Assembly: GCA_002305015.1 (NCBI GenBank)
Contig: DBPW01000026.1
Span: 16,721 to 80,720, forward strand
Length of the DNA: 64,000 bases
Direction: 5' to 3'
From: Bacteroidales bacterium UBA1410
GTDB lineage: Bacteria; Bacteroidota; Bacteroidia; Bacteroidales; Dysgonomonadaceae
Part shown: positions 17,756 to 26,329 of the stretch, piece after piece
Position numbering within the stretch: position 1 is the first letter of the stretch
How the letters are laid out: the number at the start of each line of letters is the position of its first letter
Translations under genes and position numbers: made by a program
The notes under the pieces: generated by a model
Databases searched by the model: none
What the model was told of the DNA's origin: nothing
The model's input: the letters and a program-made list of their open reading frames with translations, nothing else

Positions 17756-18637
17756 TTACTTGTAAATTTCCTTTTTAGCTGCCAGAAGGGTATTTTTCAT
17801 TAACGAAACAATGGTCATGGGTCCTACACCGCCGGGAACCGGAGTAATGTAAGCACATTTGGGAGCAACTTCATCAAAAGCAACATCGCCGGTGAGTTTA
17901 AATCCCGATTTGGTTTTGGTGGAAGGAACGCGTGTTGTCCCCACATCAATCACAACCACTCCCTCTTTTACCATATCGCCTTTCACAAACTCGGGAACCC
18001 CCAGAGCAGCAATAATAATATCGGCCTGAAGACACATGTCTTTGATGTTTTGGGTGCGACTATGACAAACAGTTACGGTACAATCGCCGGGATAGCTTTT
18101 CTGCAACATCAGCATGGCAACAGGTTTACCCACAATGTTGCTGCGCCCCAAGACTACGCAGTGTTTTCCTTTGGTTTCGATTTTGTATCGCCTAAGCAAT
18201 TCCAAAATACCTGATGGTGTGGCCGACAAAAAACAGGGCAAACCAATCGACATGCGTCCTACGTTGACGGGATGAAAACCATCGACATCTTTACGATAAT
18301 CGATAGCCTCGATGATTTTATCTTCGGAAATATGCTTCGGCAAAGGCAGCTGCACTATAAAACCATCCACATCATCGTCCTTGTTAAGTCGATCCACACA
18401 AGCAAGAAGTTCCTCCTCACTCACATTGTATTCGTAACGAATGAGCGTAGACTTAAACCCCAATTCTTCGCAGGTTCTCACCTTGTTGGCCACATACGTT
18501 TCGCTTCCGCCATCATGCCCAACGAGAACAGCGGCTAAATGAGGAACTTTTGCTCCTGCTGCTTTCATTTCCTCGACTTCTGCCGCAATTTCTTTTTTTA
18601 TTTGTGCTGCTACGGCCTTACCATCAATAAGTTCCAT
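17756..18637 (-). CDS. folD: bifunctional methylenetetrahydrofolate dehydrogenase/cyclohydrolase FolD
   Basis: 293-residue enzyme interconverting 5,10-methylene-, methenyl- and 10-formyl-tetrahydrofolate. Both family signatures are present: ETYVANKVRTCEELG (with the catalytic Lys and Tyr) and the C-terminal PVPGGVGPMTIVSLMKNT. The NADP-binding loop is GRSNIVGKPVAMLM, and VQLPLPKHI is typical. Normal length. It lies 11 bases after ffh on the same strand, so the two are probably co-transcribed. Confidence 0.98.
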   Translation of the reverse strand: MELIDGKAVAAQIKKEIAAEVEEMKAAGAKVPHLAAVLVGHDGGSETYVANKVRTCEELGFKSTLIRYEYNVSEEELLACVDRLNKDDDVDGFIVQLPLPKHISEDKIIEAIDYRKDVDGFHPVNVGRMSIGLPCFLSATPSGILELLRRYKIETKGKHCVVLGRSNIVGKPVAMLMLQKSYPGDCTVTVCHSRTQNIKDMCLQADIIIAALGVPEFVKGDMVKEGVVVIDVGTTRVPSTKTKSGFKLTGDVAFDEVAPKCAYITPVPGGVGPMTIVSLMKNTLLAAKKEIYK

Positions 18638-18648
18638 ATCATTCCTAT

Positions 18649-19974
18649 TTATCTTCGCCTTACATTTTTCATCATTGCTTTGGGACCGCCTTGCGTCATC
18701 AAACGCATCATTTTGCGTGTTTCATCAAATTGTTTGATGAGTTTGTTCACTTCCTGAACATTGGTACCGCTTCCTTTTGCTATGCGTGCCCGACGACTTC
18801 CATTCAATATTTCGGGATGAGCGCGTTCGTCGGGGGTCATAGACTGTATAATGGCTTCTATCCCTTTGAAGGCATCATCGTCGATATCGAGATCCTTAAT
18901 CTGTTTTCCGACACCCGGAATCATCGATGCCAAATCTTTCAGGTTCCCCATCTTTTTGATTTGTCGGATTTGAGAAAGGAAATCGTTGAAATCGAACTGA
19001 TTCTTTGCAATTTTTTTCTGAAGACGGCGGGCTTCTTCTTCGTCATACTGCTCCTGAGCTTTTTCCACCAATGAAACAATATCGCCCATTCCGAGAATAC
19101 GATCGGCCATACGTTCAGGATGAAATACGTCGATCGCATCGAATTTTTCACCGGTTCCTATAAACTTAATCGGCTTGTTTACAACGGAACGAATGGATAA
19201 AGCCGCTCCACCTCGTGTATCCCCATCGAGCTTAGTAAGAACCACTCCATCGAAATCGAGCCGCTCATTGAATTCTTTTGCTGTGTTTACCGCATCTTGT
19301 CCGGTCATGGCATCCACCACGAAAAGAATTTCCTGCGGATTCACGGCTTTCTTAATGGATTCGATTTCGTTCATCATTTGCTCATCGATAGCCAACCGAC
19401 CTGCCGTATCAATGATGATGAGGTCCTTTCCGTGCTGTTTGGCATACTGCACAGCATTCTGCGCAATATTTACCGGATTTTTGTTGTCCTCCTCGGCATA
19501 AACCGATACACCAATTTGTTCTCCCAAAACCTTTAATTGTTCAATAGCTGCCGGACGATACACGTCACCCGCAACCAAAAGCGGATTCTTGCCCCGTTTC
19601 GATTTCAACATATTGGCCAACTTGGCCGAAAAAGTGGTTTTACCCGAACCCTGCAGTCCCGCCATAAGAATAATGGCAGGACTGCCCTTTATGTTGATAT
19701 CGACCGCCGTTCCACCCATGAGCATTGCGAGCTCATCATGAACAATTTTAATCATCAACTGTTCCGGCTTAATGGCGGTAAGCACATTTTGGCCTAGTGC
19801 TTTTTGCTTTACGGTTTCGGTAAACTCTTTGGCTGTTTTATAATTAACGTCGGCATCGAGTAAAGCACGACGAACATCTTTTAGTGTTTCGGCAACATTA
19901 ATTTCGGTGATTTTTCCCTCACCTTTCAATATTTTAAACGATCTTTCAAGTCTATCGCTCAGATTCTCAAACAT
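18649..19974 (-). CDS. ffh: signal recognition particle protein Ffh
   Basis: 441-residue SRP54 GTPase that binds signal sequences and SRP RNA and targets membrane proteins to FtsY. N domain about 1-90, G domain with GLQGSGKTT at 106-114, IIIDTAGRL, TKLDGDTRGGAAL and GTGEKFD, then the methionine-containing M domain from about 300 with the RNA-binding SRRARIAKGSG motif near the C-terminus. Normal length. A -7 box TATCTTTG lies about 30 bases upstream. No SRP RNA gene was recognised in the window. Confidence 0.98.
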   Translation of the reverse strand: MFENLSDRLERSFKILKGEGKITEINVAETLKDVRRALLDADVNYKTAKEFTETVKQKALGQNVLTAIKPEQLMIKIVHDELAMLMGGTAVDINIKGSPAIILMAGLQGSGKTTFSAKLANMLKSKRGKNPLLVAGDVYRPAAIEQLKVLGEQIGVSVYAEEDNKNPVNIAQNAVQYAKQHGKDLIIIDTAGRLAIDEQMMNEIESIKKAVNPQEILFVVDAMTGQDAVNTAKEFNERLDFDGVVLTKLDGDTRGGAALSIRSVVNKPIKFIGTGEKFDAIDVFHPERMADRILGMGDIVSLVEKAQEQYDEEEARRLQKKIAKNQFDFNDFLSQIRQIKKMGNLKDLASMIPGVGKQIKDLDIDDDAFKGIEAIIQSMTPDERAHPEILNGSRRARIAKGSGTNVQEVNKLIKQFDETRKMMRLMTQGGPKAMMKNVRRR

Positions 19975-20003
19975 ACTATTTTATCGGATTTTTTATGAAA
20001 GTA

Positions 20004-20011
20004 CAAAGATA
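20004..20011 (-). promoter_or_regulatory. -7 promoter box of ffh-folD
   Basis: TATCTTTG on the minus strand, about 30 bases upstream of the ffh ATG. The -33 element is weak (TTAG about 20 bases further up). Confidence 0.5.
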
Positions 20012-20043
20012 AGGAAAAATCGGAATTTTTTCTAACGGCGAAT

Positions 20044-20388
20044 TCATTTTACTTCTCTACGATCACAAATGCCGTTTTTGTTGGCATCAATAAAATTTGT
20101 TCCCCTGCCTTTACCATTGTAAAGACCGGCTCCATTCTGCTGACCGCGACCTTGTCCTTTACCTGTGCCGTTGCAGAGGGCTTGCCTTCCGTTTGCATTG
20201 GGATTTCCGGGCTTTCCGCTTTCGAAATTATCGCAGATGCCATTGTTGTTTTTGTCTACAAAAGACGGACCACGTTGAATGGTTGTCGTTTCTTGTTTTT
20301 TAGTTTGATTCCGGGTTTGATTCTGTGCACTTGCCAATCCTGCAGTTGCAACCAATGCCAATACTGCAATTGCTAATTTTGTTTTCAT
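20044..20388 (-). CDS. small secreted protein with two EF-hand-like loops
   Basis: 114 residues with a signal peptide (MKTKLAIAVLALVATAGLASAQ). Two near-identical loops, FVDKNNNGICDNFE (about 44-57) and FIDANKNGICDRRE at the C-terminus, have the spacing of calcium-binding DxNxNGxCDxxE loops with an unusual Cys at the seventh position. Between them is a low-complexity Gly/Asn/Gln/Lys spacer. It is the last gene of the ECF sigma cassette, 38 bases after the Spy-like gene. It probably binds a divalent metal in the periplasm (inference); the two cysteines could form a disulfide or a metal site. Confidence 0.8.
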   Translation of the reverse strand: MKTKLAIAVLALVATAGLASAQNQTRNQTKKQETTTIQRGPSFVDKNNNGICDNFESGKPGNPNANGRQALCNGTGKGQGRGQQNGAGLYNGKGRGTNFIDANKNGICDRREVK

Positions 20389-20426
20389 AATTCTCTGTTT
20401 TTATATTGTTAATAACTGTTTAACTT

Positions 20427-20993
20427 TTATGGTTGTGTATTACGTCCATATCGGTGTCTGAAACCCTGGTTGGTTCCTATACTGTCGCTACGGCCATAAC
20501 CATAGCCTCGATGCGTTTGAATAGTTTCATCGCGATACAATGGCAAAAACGTGCGTTGTAACATGATACATTGCGAAGAGTCGCAGACTGATTTCATTTT
20601 CAGATAGAAATTATTCGTTAGTCTCTTCAGTTCGGCATGATGTTTCCCTAATTGATCCGACAAGTAATTTAACTTTGCGGTATCGGGATGATTTTCATTC
20701 AGTTCGTTAAACATCTCCATTTTAAGCGAATCTATTGAAAATATAAGTCGTGCTGCACCGGGTTGAAATTCACGATTTGCCTGCCGAAAAGCTTCCATCT
20801 GATCATCATTAAAACCCAACGTTTGACGAAAATATTTTCCGGAAATTCGATTCTGTCCCTCTCCTGACAGTGAAACAACCACATCATGGCCATTTTCTCG
20901 ATAATTTTGATAAAGAATTGTGCCGATAGTGGTTAAATTCAGTACCCCTAATAACACAACGATCCATATCCATATTTTATTGGTCTTATTCAT
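20427..20993 (-). CDS. membrane-anchored Spy/CpxP-like periplasmic protein
   Basis: 188 residues: one N-terminal membrane helix (about 8-28, IWIWIVVLLGVLNLTTIGTI) and a helical periplasmic domain with the arrangement of the Spy/CpxP/heavy-metal-resistance group (LGFNDDQMEAFRQANREF..., then ...LNYLSDQLGKHHAELKRLTNNFYLKMKSVCDSSQ). A Cys-x4-Cys pair and a His/Gly/Arg-rich tail (THRGYGYGRSDS...) could bind metal. Its start overlaps the anti-sigma gene by 8 bases. In related Bacteroidetes cassettes such proteins sense metals or misfolded proteins and act through the neighbouring anti-sigma factor; that role is inferred here. Confidence 0.8.
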   Translation of the reverse strand: MNKTNKIWIWIVVLLGVLNLTTIGTILYQNYRENGHDVVVSLSGEGQNRISGKYFRQTLGFNDDQMEAFRQANREFQPGAARLIFSIDSLKMEMFNELNENHPDTAKLNYLSDQLGKHHAELKRLTNNFYLKMKSVCDSSQCIMLQRTFLPLYRDETIQTHRGYGYGRSDSIGTNQGFRHRYGRNTQP

Positions 20994-21279
20994 GACTATT
21001 TAAAGAATAATATCCAAAATTTTCGATTTCATTATCATTAATATTCATCGTTATCTCCTGCGATATAGGGTTGATATAGCTGTTACCCAGAGTAATTCCC
21101 AGAAAAACTACAGCAACAATACTTGCAACAAAGACAACAATCTGCCACCACGGAACAATCTTTATCTCTGTCTGTTGCATTTTCTCGACTTCTGCCATAA
21201 TACGGGTAGTCAAGAACGGATTGGGTTCTGTCTGCTTCTCATCCCGAATAAAATCATCTATGAAATTTTCCGTTCTCAT
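20986..21279 (-). CDS. probable anti-sigma factor, single-pass membrane protein
   Basis: 97 residues: a short cytoplasmic N-terminus with PNPFLTTRIMAEVEKM, one membrane helix (about 45-65, WQIVVFVASIVAVVFLGITLG) and a short periplasmic tail. Position directly downstream of an ECF sigma gene, 44 bases away, and the topology argue for an anti-sigma factor that tethers the sigma factor. No zinc-binding ZAS motif is visible, so it is not of the classic ZAS class. The 8-base overlap with the Spy-like gene suggests coupled translation. Confidence 0.75.
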   Translation of the reverse strand: MRTENFIDDFIRDEKQTEPNPFLTTRIMAEVEKMQQTEIKIVPWWQIVVFVASIVAVVFLGITLGNSYINPISQEITMNINDNEIENFGYYSLNSHE

Positions 21280-21323
21280 CTGATAGCCTTTTTAAAAAAT
21301 TAGACATTCTCTTTAGTAATTTC

Positions 21324-21878
21324 CTACGGGCGATTCAATTTTTTCTGCAAATTATTTTTAGCCCTTTGCAACAATTGCTCCACAGCACCTTCGGTAGTAT
21401 TCATGATTGCTGCAATTTCCTTCTGCGGAAGTTCTTCATACTTACTCAGAATAAAAGCGCTTCGTTGTTTTTCGGATAACGAATCAATGGCTTTTTTTAT
21501 GAGTAGGTTCCGTTCCGATGTTATCAATTTTTCCAACGGCGTTTTCTCTTTATCGTATTGATTAAATGCACTCTGCCAAACATCCTCAATAGATTGCAAA
21601 ACTCGTTTTTTACGATTACGATTTACAAAATTAATGCACGTATTGATGGTTATTCGATAAAGCCAGGTTGAAAACTCCGAATCGTGATTAAAAGTCGATA
21701 ATGACTGATAAACCTTGATAAATACCTCTTGTGTAAGATCTTCCGCATCTTCCTTCAAATGAACAAAACCCATCGCCACATGAAACACCCTTTCCTGATA
21801 TTTTTCCATCAACGTTTTAAAAGCAAGAGTATTACCGGAAACTATTTCTTGTATGAGTTGCTCTTCAGCCATGTACAC
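21324..21878 (-). CDS. ECF-type RNA polymerase sigma factor
   Basis: 184-residue sigma-70 family factor with only regions 2 and 4. Region 2 reads LMEKYQERVFHVAMGFVHLKEDAEDLTQEVFIKVYQ...STWLYRITINTCINFVNR, and region 4 is SLSEKQRSAFILSKYEELPQKEIAAIMNTTEGAVEQLLQRAKNNL, the usual -35-binding helix-turn-helix. A second in-frame ATG two codons in (21872) is an alternative start. It heads a four-gene unit with the anti-sigma, Spy-like and EF-hand-like genes and is divergent from the GH10-like gene; palindromes in the shared upstream region (21938-21971) may be part of its control. Confidence 0.95.
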   Translation of the reverse strand: MYMAEEQLIQEIVSGNTLAFKTLMEKYQERVFHVAMGFVHLKEDAEDLTQEVFIKVYQSLSTFNHDSEFSTWLYRITINTCINFVNRNRKKRVLQSIEDVWQSAFNQYDKEKTPLEKLITSERNLLIKKAIDSLSEKQRSAFILSKYEELPQKEIAAIMNTTEGAVEQLLQRAKNNLQKKLNRP

Positions 21879-21937
21879 CTTACTATCTTTGATGAGTTAG
21901 ACAGCACTATTATCGTTTTCCTATGGAATGAATTTCT

Positions 21938-21971
21938 AAATTGCACGCAATTTCATTAAAAAAAATGAAAT
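21938..21971. promoter_or_regulatory. overlapping palindromes in the ECF/GH10-like divergent region
   Basis: AAATTGC-AC-GCAATTT (21938-21953) is followed at once by ATTTCATT (21950-21957) and AATGAAAT (21964-21971). Both are perfect and share bases. They lie 60 bases upstream of the sigma gene and just upstream of the -33 region of the divergent gene, an operator-like position. Confidence 0.5.
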
Positions 21972-21981
21972 ACAAAACACG

Positions 21982-22016
21982 TTGTCTATTTTATCTGTAT
22001 TTTTATTCTAAATTTG
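21982..22016 (+). promoter_or_regulatory. promoter of the GH10-like hydrolase gene
   Basis: TTG at 21982-21984, 24-base gap, TAAATTTG at 22009-22016, about 30 bases before the ATG at 22048. Confidence 0.6.
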
Positions 22017-22047
22017 TATGAAAAGTTTAGAACGATTATAATTAACA

Positions 22048-23502
22048 ATGAAGAAAATTGTCCTTTCTTTTATCATTTTAGTTGCTGCTGCAATTAAAGT
22101 TTTTTCGCAGGCCTATCCGGCAACAGAAATAAGAGCCGTATGGTTAACAACAAATTATAATCTGGATTGGCCAAAAAACATGTTCAGCGTAGATGCTCAA
22201 AAAAATGAGCTTATCCAACTACTGGACGAACTGAAAAGTTTACATATCAATATGGTACTTTTTCAAACTCGTACCAACGATGAAGTATTGTATCAATCGC
22301 AGATAGAACCCATGTACCGAAGTGTGGCTAAAAATTATGGAGGAAAAGCATTTGACCCATTGGCTTTTGTGATAGAAGAATGCCACAAACGGGGAATGGA
22401 ATGCCATGCATGGCTTATTACGTATCCGCTGGGGTCGAAAAACCACATCAAAAGTTTGGGCAACGCATCCGTAGTAAAAAAACACCCACAACTTGTTACG
22501 CTATATAAAAACCAATGGTATCTTGATCCCGGGAATCCAAAAACAGACGATTATCTGTTATCCATCGTAAAGGAAATCGTTACCAATTACGACGTAGACG
22601 GCATTCATTTCGATTACATTCGCTACCCGGCCAACTGCACCAACTTTTTCGACCAATCGGAATATAATCGTTACGGAAAAAGTCAACCACGCGATAATTG
22701 GCGCAGAAGCAACATCAATCGTTTTGTAGGCAAAGTATACGACTGGGTTAAAAGCGTAAAACCGTGGGTTATGATAAGCAGCTCACCCGTAGGAAGATAT
22801 CGACCTCTTCTTGATAACCCCAACGATGGGTGGACGGCATACAACAGCGTATATCAGGACCCCATTCAGTGGTTGAATTCGGGTAAACACGATGCGATTT
22901 TCCCCATGATGTACTATCGCGACAAACTTTTTTATCCCTACTTAAACGACTGGATGGGCAACAGCAAAGGACGTTTTGTAGTACCGGGATTGGGGATTTA
23001 TCAGATCCAGGAATTGGGATGGCAACAAAAAGATATTATCGATCAGATGGAATACTCACGAACTAAAAATGCATCCGGAAACGCTTTCTTTCGTACCGAG
23101 CATTTGTTGAAACATAATCGCGACATCCTTCATGCAATGAAAAACGTGTATTATCGTTATCCGGCTAAATTACCGCCAATGACGTGGCTATCGGATACAT
23201 TACCTGAACCTCCCTACGACTTGAGAGCAGAGAAAACGACAACCGGTTTTCAACTTCGTTGGAAAGTAAAAAACCCTACTGCACGCCTTACCTTCAATAT
23301 ATATCGTACCAAAACCGATAGTTTGGATTTAAACAATGGAGCTACCCTCCTTGCCACCGGAATAAGACAACCCGTTTTTACCTACCTCCCTCCCGAAGAT
23401 GACCAAGCGTACTATTATTTCATTACTGCGTCAGACTCGTTTCATAACGAAAGCAGTCCGTGTGTCCCCGCATTTTTCTGGCATTCCGAAACCATAAAAT
23501 AA
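22048..23502 (+). CDS. secreted GH10-like family hydrolase (GHL10/DUF187)
   Basis: 484 residues with signal peptide MKKIVLSFIILVAAAIKVFS. The barrel begins EIRAVWLTTNYNLDWP and shows the GHL10 family stretches MVLFQTRTNDEVLYQS, CHKRGMECHAWLITYP, VDGIHFDYIRYP and WVMISSSPVGRY; Asp and Glu positions fit a glycoside hydrolase fold. The last about 90 residues (from PEPPYDLRAEKTTTGFQLRWKV) look like a fibronectin type III-like beta domain. The family probably acts on peptidoglycan or other glycans; the substrate is unproven. Own promoter at 21982. Confidence 0.9.
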   Translation: MKKIVLSFIILVAAAIKVFSQAYPATEIRAVWLTTNYNLDWPKNMFSVDAQKNELIQLLDELKSLHINMVLFQTRTNDEVLYQSQIEPMYRSVAKNYGGKAFDPLAFVIEECHKRGMECHAWLITYPLGSKNHIKSLGNASVVKKHPQLVTLYKNQWYLDPGNPKTDDYLLSIVKEIVTNYDVDGIHFDYIRYPANCTNFFDQSEYNRYGKSQPRDNWRRSNINRFVGKVYDWVKSVKPWVMISSSPVGRYRPLLDNPNDGWTAYNSVYQDPIQWLNSGKHDAIFPMMYYRDKLFYPYLNDWMGNSKGRFVVPGLGIYQIQELGWQQKDIIDQMEYSRTKNASGNAFFRTEHLLKHNRDILHAMKNVYYRYPAKLPPMTWLSDTLPEPPYDLRAEKTTTGFQLRWKVKNPTARLTFNIYRTKTDSLDLNNGATLLATGIRQPVFTYLPPEDDQAYYYFITASDSFHNESSPCVPAFFWHSETIK

Positions 23503-23567
23503 AAGCACTTTTCAAAATAAACAACGAATAAAAAGGATATATCATAAAAAAGAAATATTTTTGTACT

Positions 23568-24101
23568 ATGGATAATGCAAAATTAAGGAAACAGGTAAAA
23601 GACGAATTTATGGAATATTTGACGCTCCATAAATATCGAAAAACACCTGAACGTTTTGCCATCCTCGATCATATTTATTCCACAAAAGGTCACTTCGATA
23701 TGGATTCGTTGTATAAATCCATGATTGATGTAAATTTTCGTGTGAGTAGAGCAACATTATACAACACCATTGAATTGCTACTCGATTGCGGATTAGTGGT
23801 AAAACATCAATTTGGGAGTAATGCCTCTACGTATGAACGAGCTTACGGCAACGATAATCACAGCCATCTGATCTGCATGTCGTGTGGCAATGTCCGGGAA
23901 ATAAAAAACGGCAATTTGTTTACGCAGACTCAACAAAAAAAAATCAAAAAATTTACCGTACACTATTACAGTATGTATATTTACGGCATTTGCAGCAAAT
24001 GTAGTCGCGATAAGAAAATAGAAATGGAAAAACTTACCTCAGCATCAACAGACGACAAATCTTCAAACAACAACACCGAAAAGAAACAAGATAAAAAATA
24101 A
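23568..24101 (+). CDS. Fur family transcriptional regulator
   Basis: 177-residue metal-responsive repressor. N-terminal winged helix: LTLHKYRKTPERFAILDHIYSTKGHFDMDSLYKSM...VSRATLYNTIELLLDCGLV, the Fur recognition helix. The C-terminal domain has HSHLICMSCGNV and CSKCSR, the two CxxC pairs of the structural zinc site. The tail is Lys/Glu/Ser-rich and probably disordered. Whether it senses iron, zinc or peroxide cannot be told from sequence. Its stop overlaps the purA start by one base (TAATG), so the pair is translationally coupled, which may link purine synthesis to this regulator. Confidence 0.93.
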   Translation: MDNAKLRKQVKDEFMEYLTLHKYRKTPERFAILDHIYSTKGHFDMDSLYKSMIDVNFRVSRATLYNTIELLLDCGLVVKHQFGSNASTYERAYGNDNHSHLICMSCGNVREIKNGNLFTQTQQKKIKKFTVHYYSMYIYGICSKCSRDKKIEMEKLTSASTDDKSSNNNTEKKQDKK

Positions 24102-25363
24102 TGAAAGTAGATGTAATTTTAGGCCTTCAGTGGGGTGACGAAGGCAAAGGGAAAATTGTGGACGTATTAACCCCAAACTATCAAATCGTAGCACGTTTTC
24201 AAGGCGGGCCCAATGCAGGTCACACCTTGGAATTTGAAAAGCAAAAATACATACTGAAATCTATCCCGTCAGGAATTTTTCAAGAAGGGAAAATAAATAT
24301 TATCGGCAACGGCATGGTGATCGATCCTGCCTTGTTTAAACAAGAAGTAGATGCCTTGGAAGCTTCAGGACACAAACTTACCGACCGACTTTTCATTTCA
24401 AAAAAGGCACATCTCATTCTGCCTACCCACCGCTTACTCGATTCAGCATCAGAAAAAGAAAAGGGGGGTTCGATGATCGGAACCACAGGCAAAGGCATAG
24501 GCCCTGCCTATACCGATAAGATAGCAAGAAACGGATTGAGAGTGGGTGACATATTCCACAATTTTGAAGAAAAATACCGGCAAGCTACCGATCGACACAA
24601 AAAGATATTATCGCAATATTCCTTATCGTACGATCTGGATGCGATTGAAAAAGAATGGTTTGAAGGTATAGAAAAAATAAAAACATTTAACATCATCGAT
24701 AGCGAACATTTCATCAATAACCGCCTTGCCGAAGGAGACAACGTATTGGCTGAAGGGGCACAAGGGACCATGCTCGATATCGATTTCGGCACCTATCCTT
24801 TCGTTACTTCATCCAACACCATTTGTGCGGGTGCATGCACCGGTCTTGGAATAGCTCCACACAAAATCGATGAAGTCTATGGCGTTTTTAAAGCGTACTG
24901 TACCCGCGTAGGTAGCGGACCCTTTCCAACCGAATTGCTTGACGATACCGGGAAATTGCTTCGCGATAGAGGTTACGAATATGGTTCGGTAACAAAACGT
25001 CCGCGTCGTTGCGGGTGGATCGACCTGGTTGCACTGCGATATGCCATCATGCTGAATGGGGTAACCAAACTGGTAATGATGAAAAGCGATGTACTCGATA
25101 CGTTCGACACCATCAAAGCTTGCGTGGCTTATGAAGCAAACGGCAAAGAAACAGAAGATCTGCCGTTTGATCTCTCAGACAACATTAAACCTATCTATGT
25201 TGAATTGCCGGGGTGGAAAACCGATATAACAAACATAAAATCGGAAGACGAATTCCCCGAAGAATTCAATTCCTATCTTACATTCCTCGAAGAAGAACTG
25301 GGTATCCCCATCGCTCTTGTTTCGGTGGGACCAAGTAGGGAACAGACTATTATTCGGCAATAA
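24101..25363 (+). CDS. purA: adenylosuccinate synthetase PurA
   Basis: 420-residue GTP-dependent ligase joining IMP and aspartate, the first committed step to AMP. The N-terminal signature QWGDEGKGKIVD is complete, as are GPNAGHT, GTTGKGIGPAYTDK, AEGAQGTMLDIDFGTYPFVTSSN and the C-terminal TKRPRRCGWIDLVALRYA. Normal length. It is coupled to the Fur-family gene by a one-base overlap. Confidence 0.98.
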   Translation: MKVDVILGLQWGDEGKGKIVDVLTPNYQIVARFQGGPNAGHTLEFEKQKYILKSIPSGIFQEGKINIIGNGMVIDPALFKQEVDALEASGHKLTDRLFISKKAHLILPTHRLLDSASEKEKGGSMIGTTGKGIGPAYTDKIARNGLRVGDIFHNFEEKYRQATDRHKKILSQYSLSYDLDAIEKEWFEGIEKIKTFNIIDSEHFINNRLAEGDNVLAEGAQGTMLDIDFGTYPFVTSSNTICAGACTGLGIAPHKIDEVYGVFKAYCTRVGSGPFPTELLDDTGKLLRDRGYEYGSVTKRPRRCGWIDLVALRYAIMLNGVTKLVMMKSDVLDTFDTIKACVAYEANGKETEDLPFDLSDNIKPIYVELPGWKTDITNIKSEDEFPEEFNSYLTFLEEELGIPIALVSVGPSREQTIIRQ

Positions 25364-25480
25364 AGTGAATAATATTGTTGTCATATCCTTGTTACTACAA
25401 CGTATTGAATTGAACTGAACTTTTCATTATAAAAAGGTGTTGTATTAGAGTAAACACAATGTATTAAATTATTTGGTAAT

Positions 25481-26161
25481 ATGCTTATTTGGGTTTTATT
25501 TATTGCCATAGCACTGGCGAGTTATGCAGTCTCGGCAACCCTGCAACAACGATTTAAAAAATACTCGAAAATTCCTCTTCGTAACGGAATGACGGGACGA
25601 GATGTAGCTGAAAAAATGTTGAGGGATCACAATATTTACGACGTGCAAATTATTTCCACAAGAGGGAAACTTACCGATCATTACAATCCGCTCAACAAAA
25701 CCATAAACCTCAGCGAAGGCGTTTATGCGAGCAACAGTGTAGCAGCAGCTGCCATTGCAGCACACGAAACAGGTCATGCCGTACAACATGCCATCCAATA
25801 TGCTCCCTTGAAAATGCGCTCTGCACTTGTACCGGTAGTTACCCTTACGTCGCAATGGGTAACGTGGGTATTATTAGCCGGCATCATTCTTATCCAAACT
25901 TTTCCTCTACTCATCTGGATTGGGATTGCCATGTTTGCGATGACCACCTTGTTTAGTTTCATTACGCTACCTGTTGAGATAAACGCCTCACAGCGCGCAT
26001 TAGCGTGGTTGAGTCGGGCAGGAATAACTGATGTTACAAACGAGGCACAAGCTCGTGATGCACTGAAATGGGCAGCATATACCTACGTTATTGCTGCATT
26101 GGGTTCATTAGCTACCCTCATTTATTATATATTAATTGCTTTAGGGGGTAACAGAAGATAA
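25481..26161 (+). CDS. membrane zinc metallopeptidase (YugP/Zn_peptidase_2 family)
   Basis: 226 residues with an N-terminal membrane helix (WVLFIAIALASYAVSATLQQ), the zinc site HETGH at 95-99 in AAAAIAAHETGHAVQHA, then two or three further membrane helices (about 115-165 and 205-222). The order fits the conserved bacterial membrane peptidase family typified by Bacillus YugP. LPVEINASQRALAWL is a typical family stretch carrying the third ligand region. Substrates are unknown. It stands alone and ends in a good terminator. Confidence 0.9.
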   Translation: MLIWVLFIAIALASYAVSATLQQRFKKYSKIPLRNGMTGRDVAEKMLRDHNIYDVQIISTRGKLTDHYNPLNKTINLSEGVYASNSVAAAAIAAHETGHAVQHAIQYAPLKMRSALVPVVTLTSQWVTWVLLAGIILIQTFPLLIWIGIAMFAMTTLFSFITLPVEINASQRALAWLSRAGITDVTNEAQARDALKWAAYTYVIAALGSLATLIYYILIALGGNRR

Positions 26162-26200
26162 ATTCATCATTAATAAAATGACTAATTCTAAATTAGCACT

Positions 26201-26235
26201 AAAAAGGCGGCTATATAATGCCGTCTTTTTATTTT
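26201..26235 (+). terminator. intrinsic terminator after the zinc peptidase
   Basis: AAAGGCGGC (26203-26211) pairs with GCCGTCTTT (26220-26228) with one G-U pair, and is followed by TTATTTTG. Confidence 0.8.
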
Positions 26236-26329
26236 GTTTTGACTGAAAACGCAAAAAAGATTATCTTTACCCCATTAAAAAAAGAGGCACAAAAATAACA
26301 TTAATGAACATACATAAAACAAAAAAACG

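Noticed and set aside
23556..23563. TATTTTTG box right before the Fur-family gene, implying a leaderless transcript
   Set aside because: No -33 element is present and the box is 5 bases from the ATG; probably chance in AT-rich DNA.
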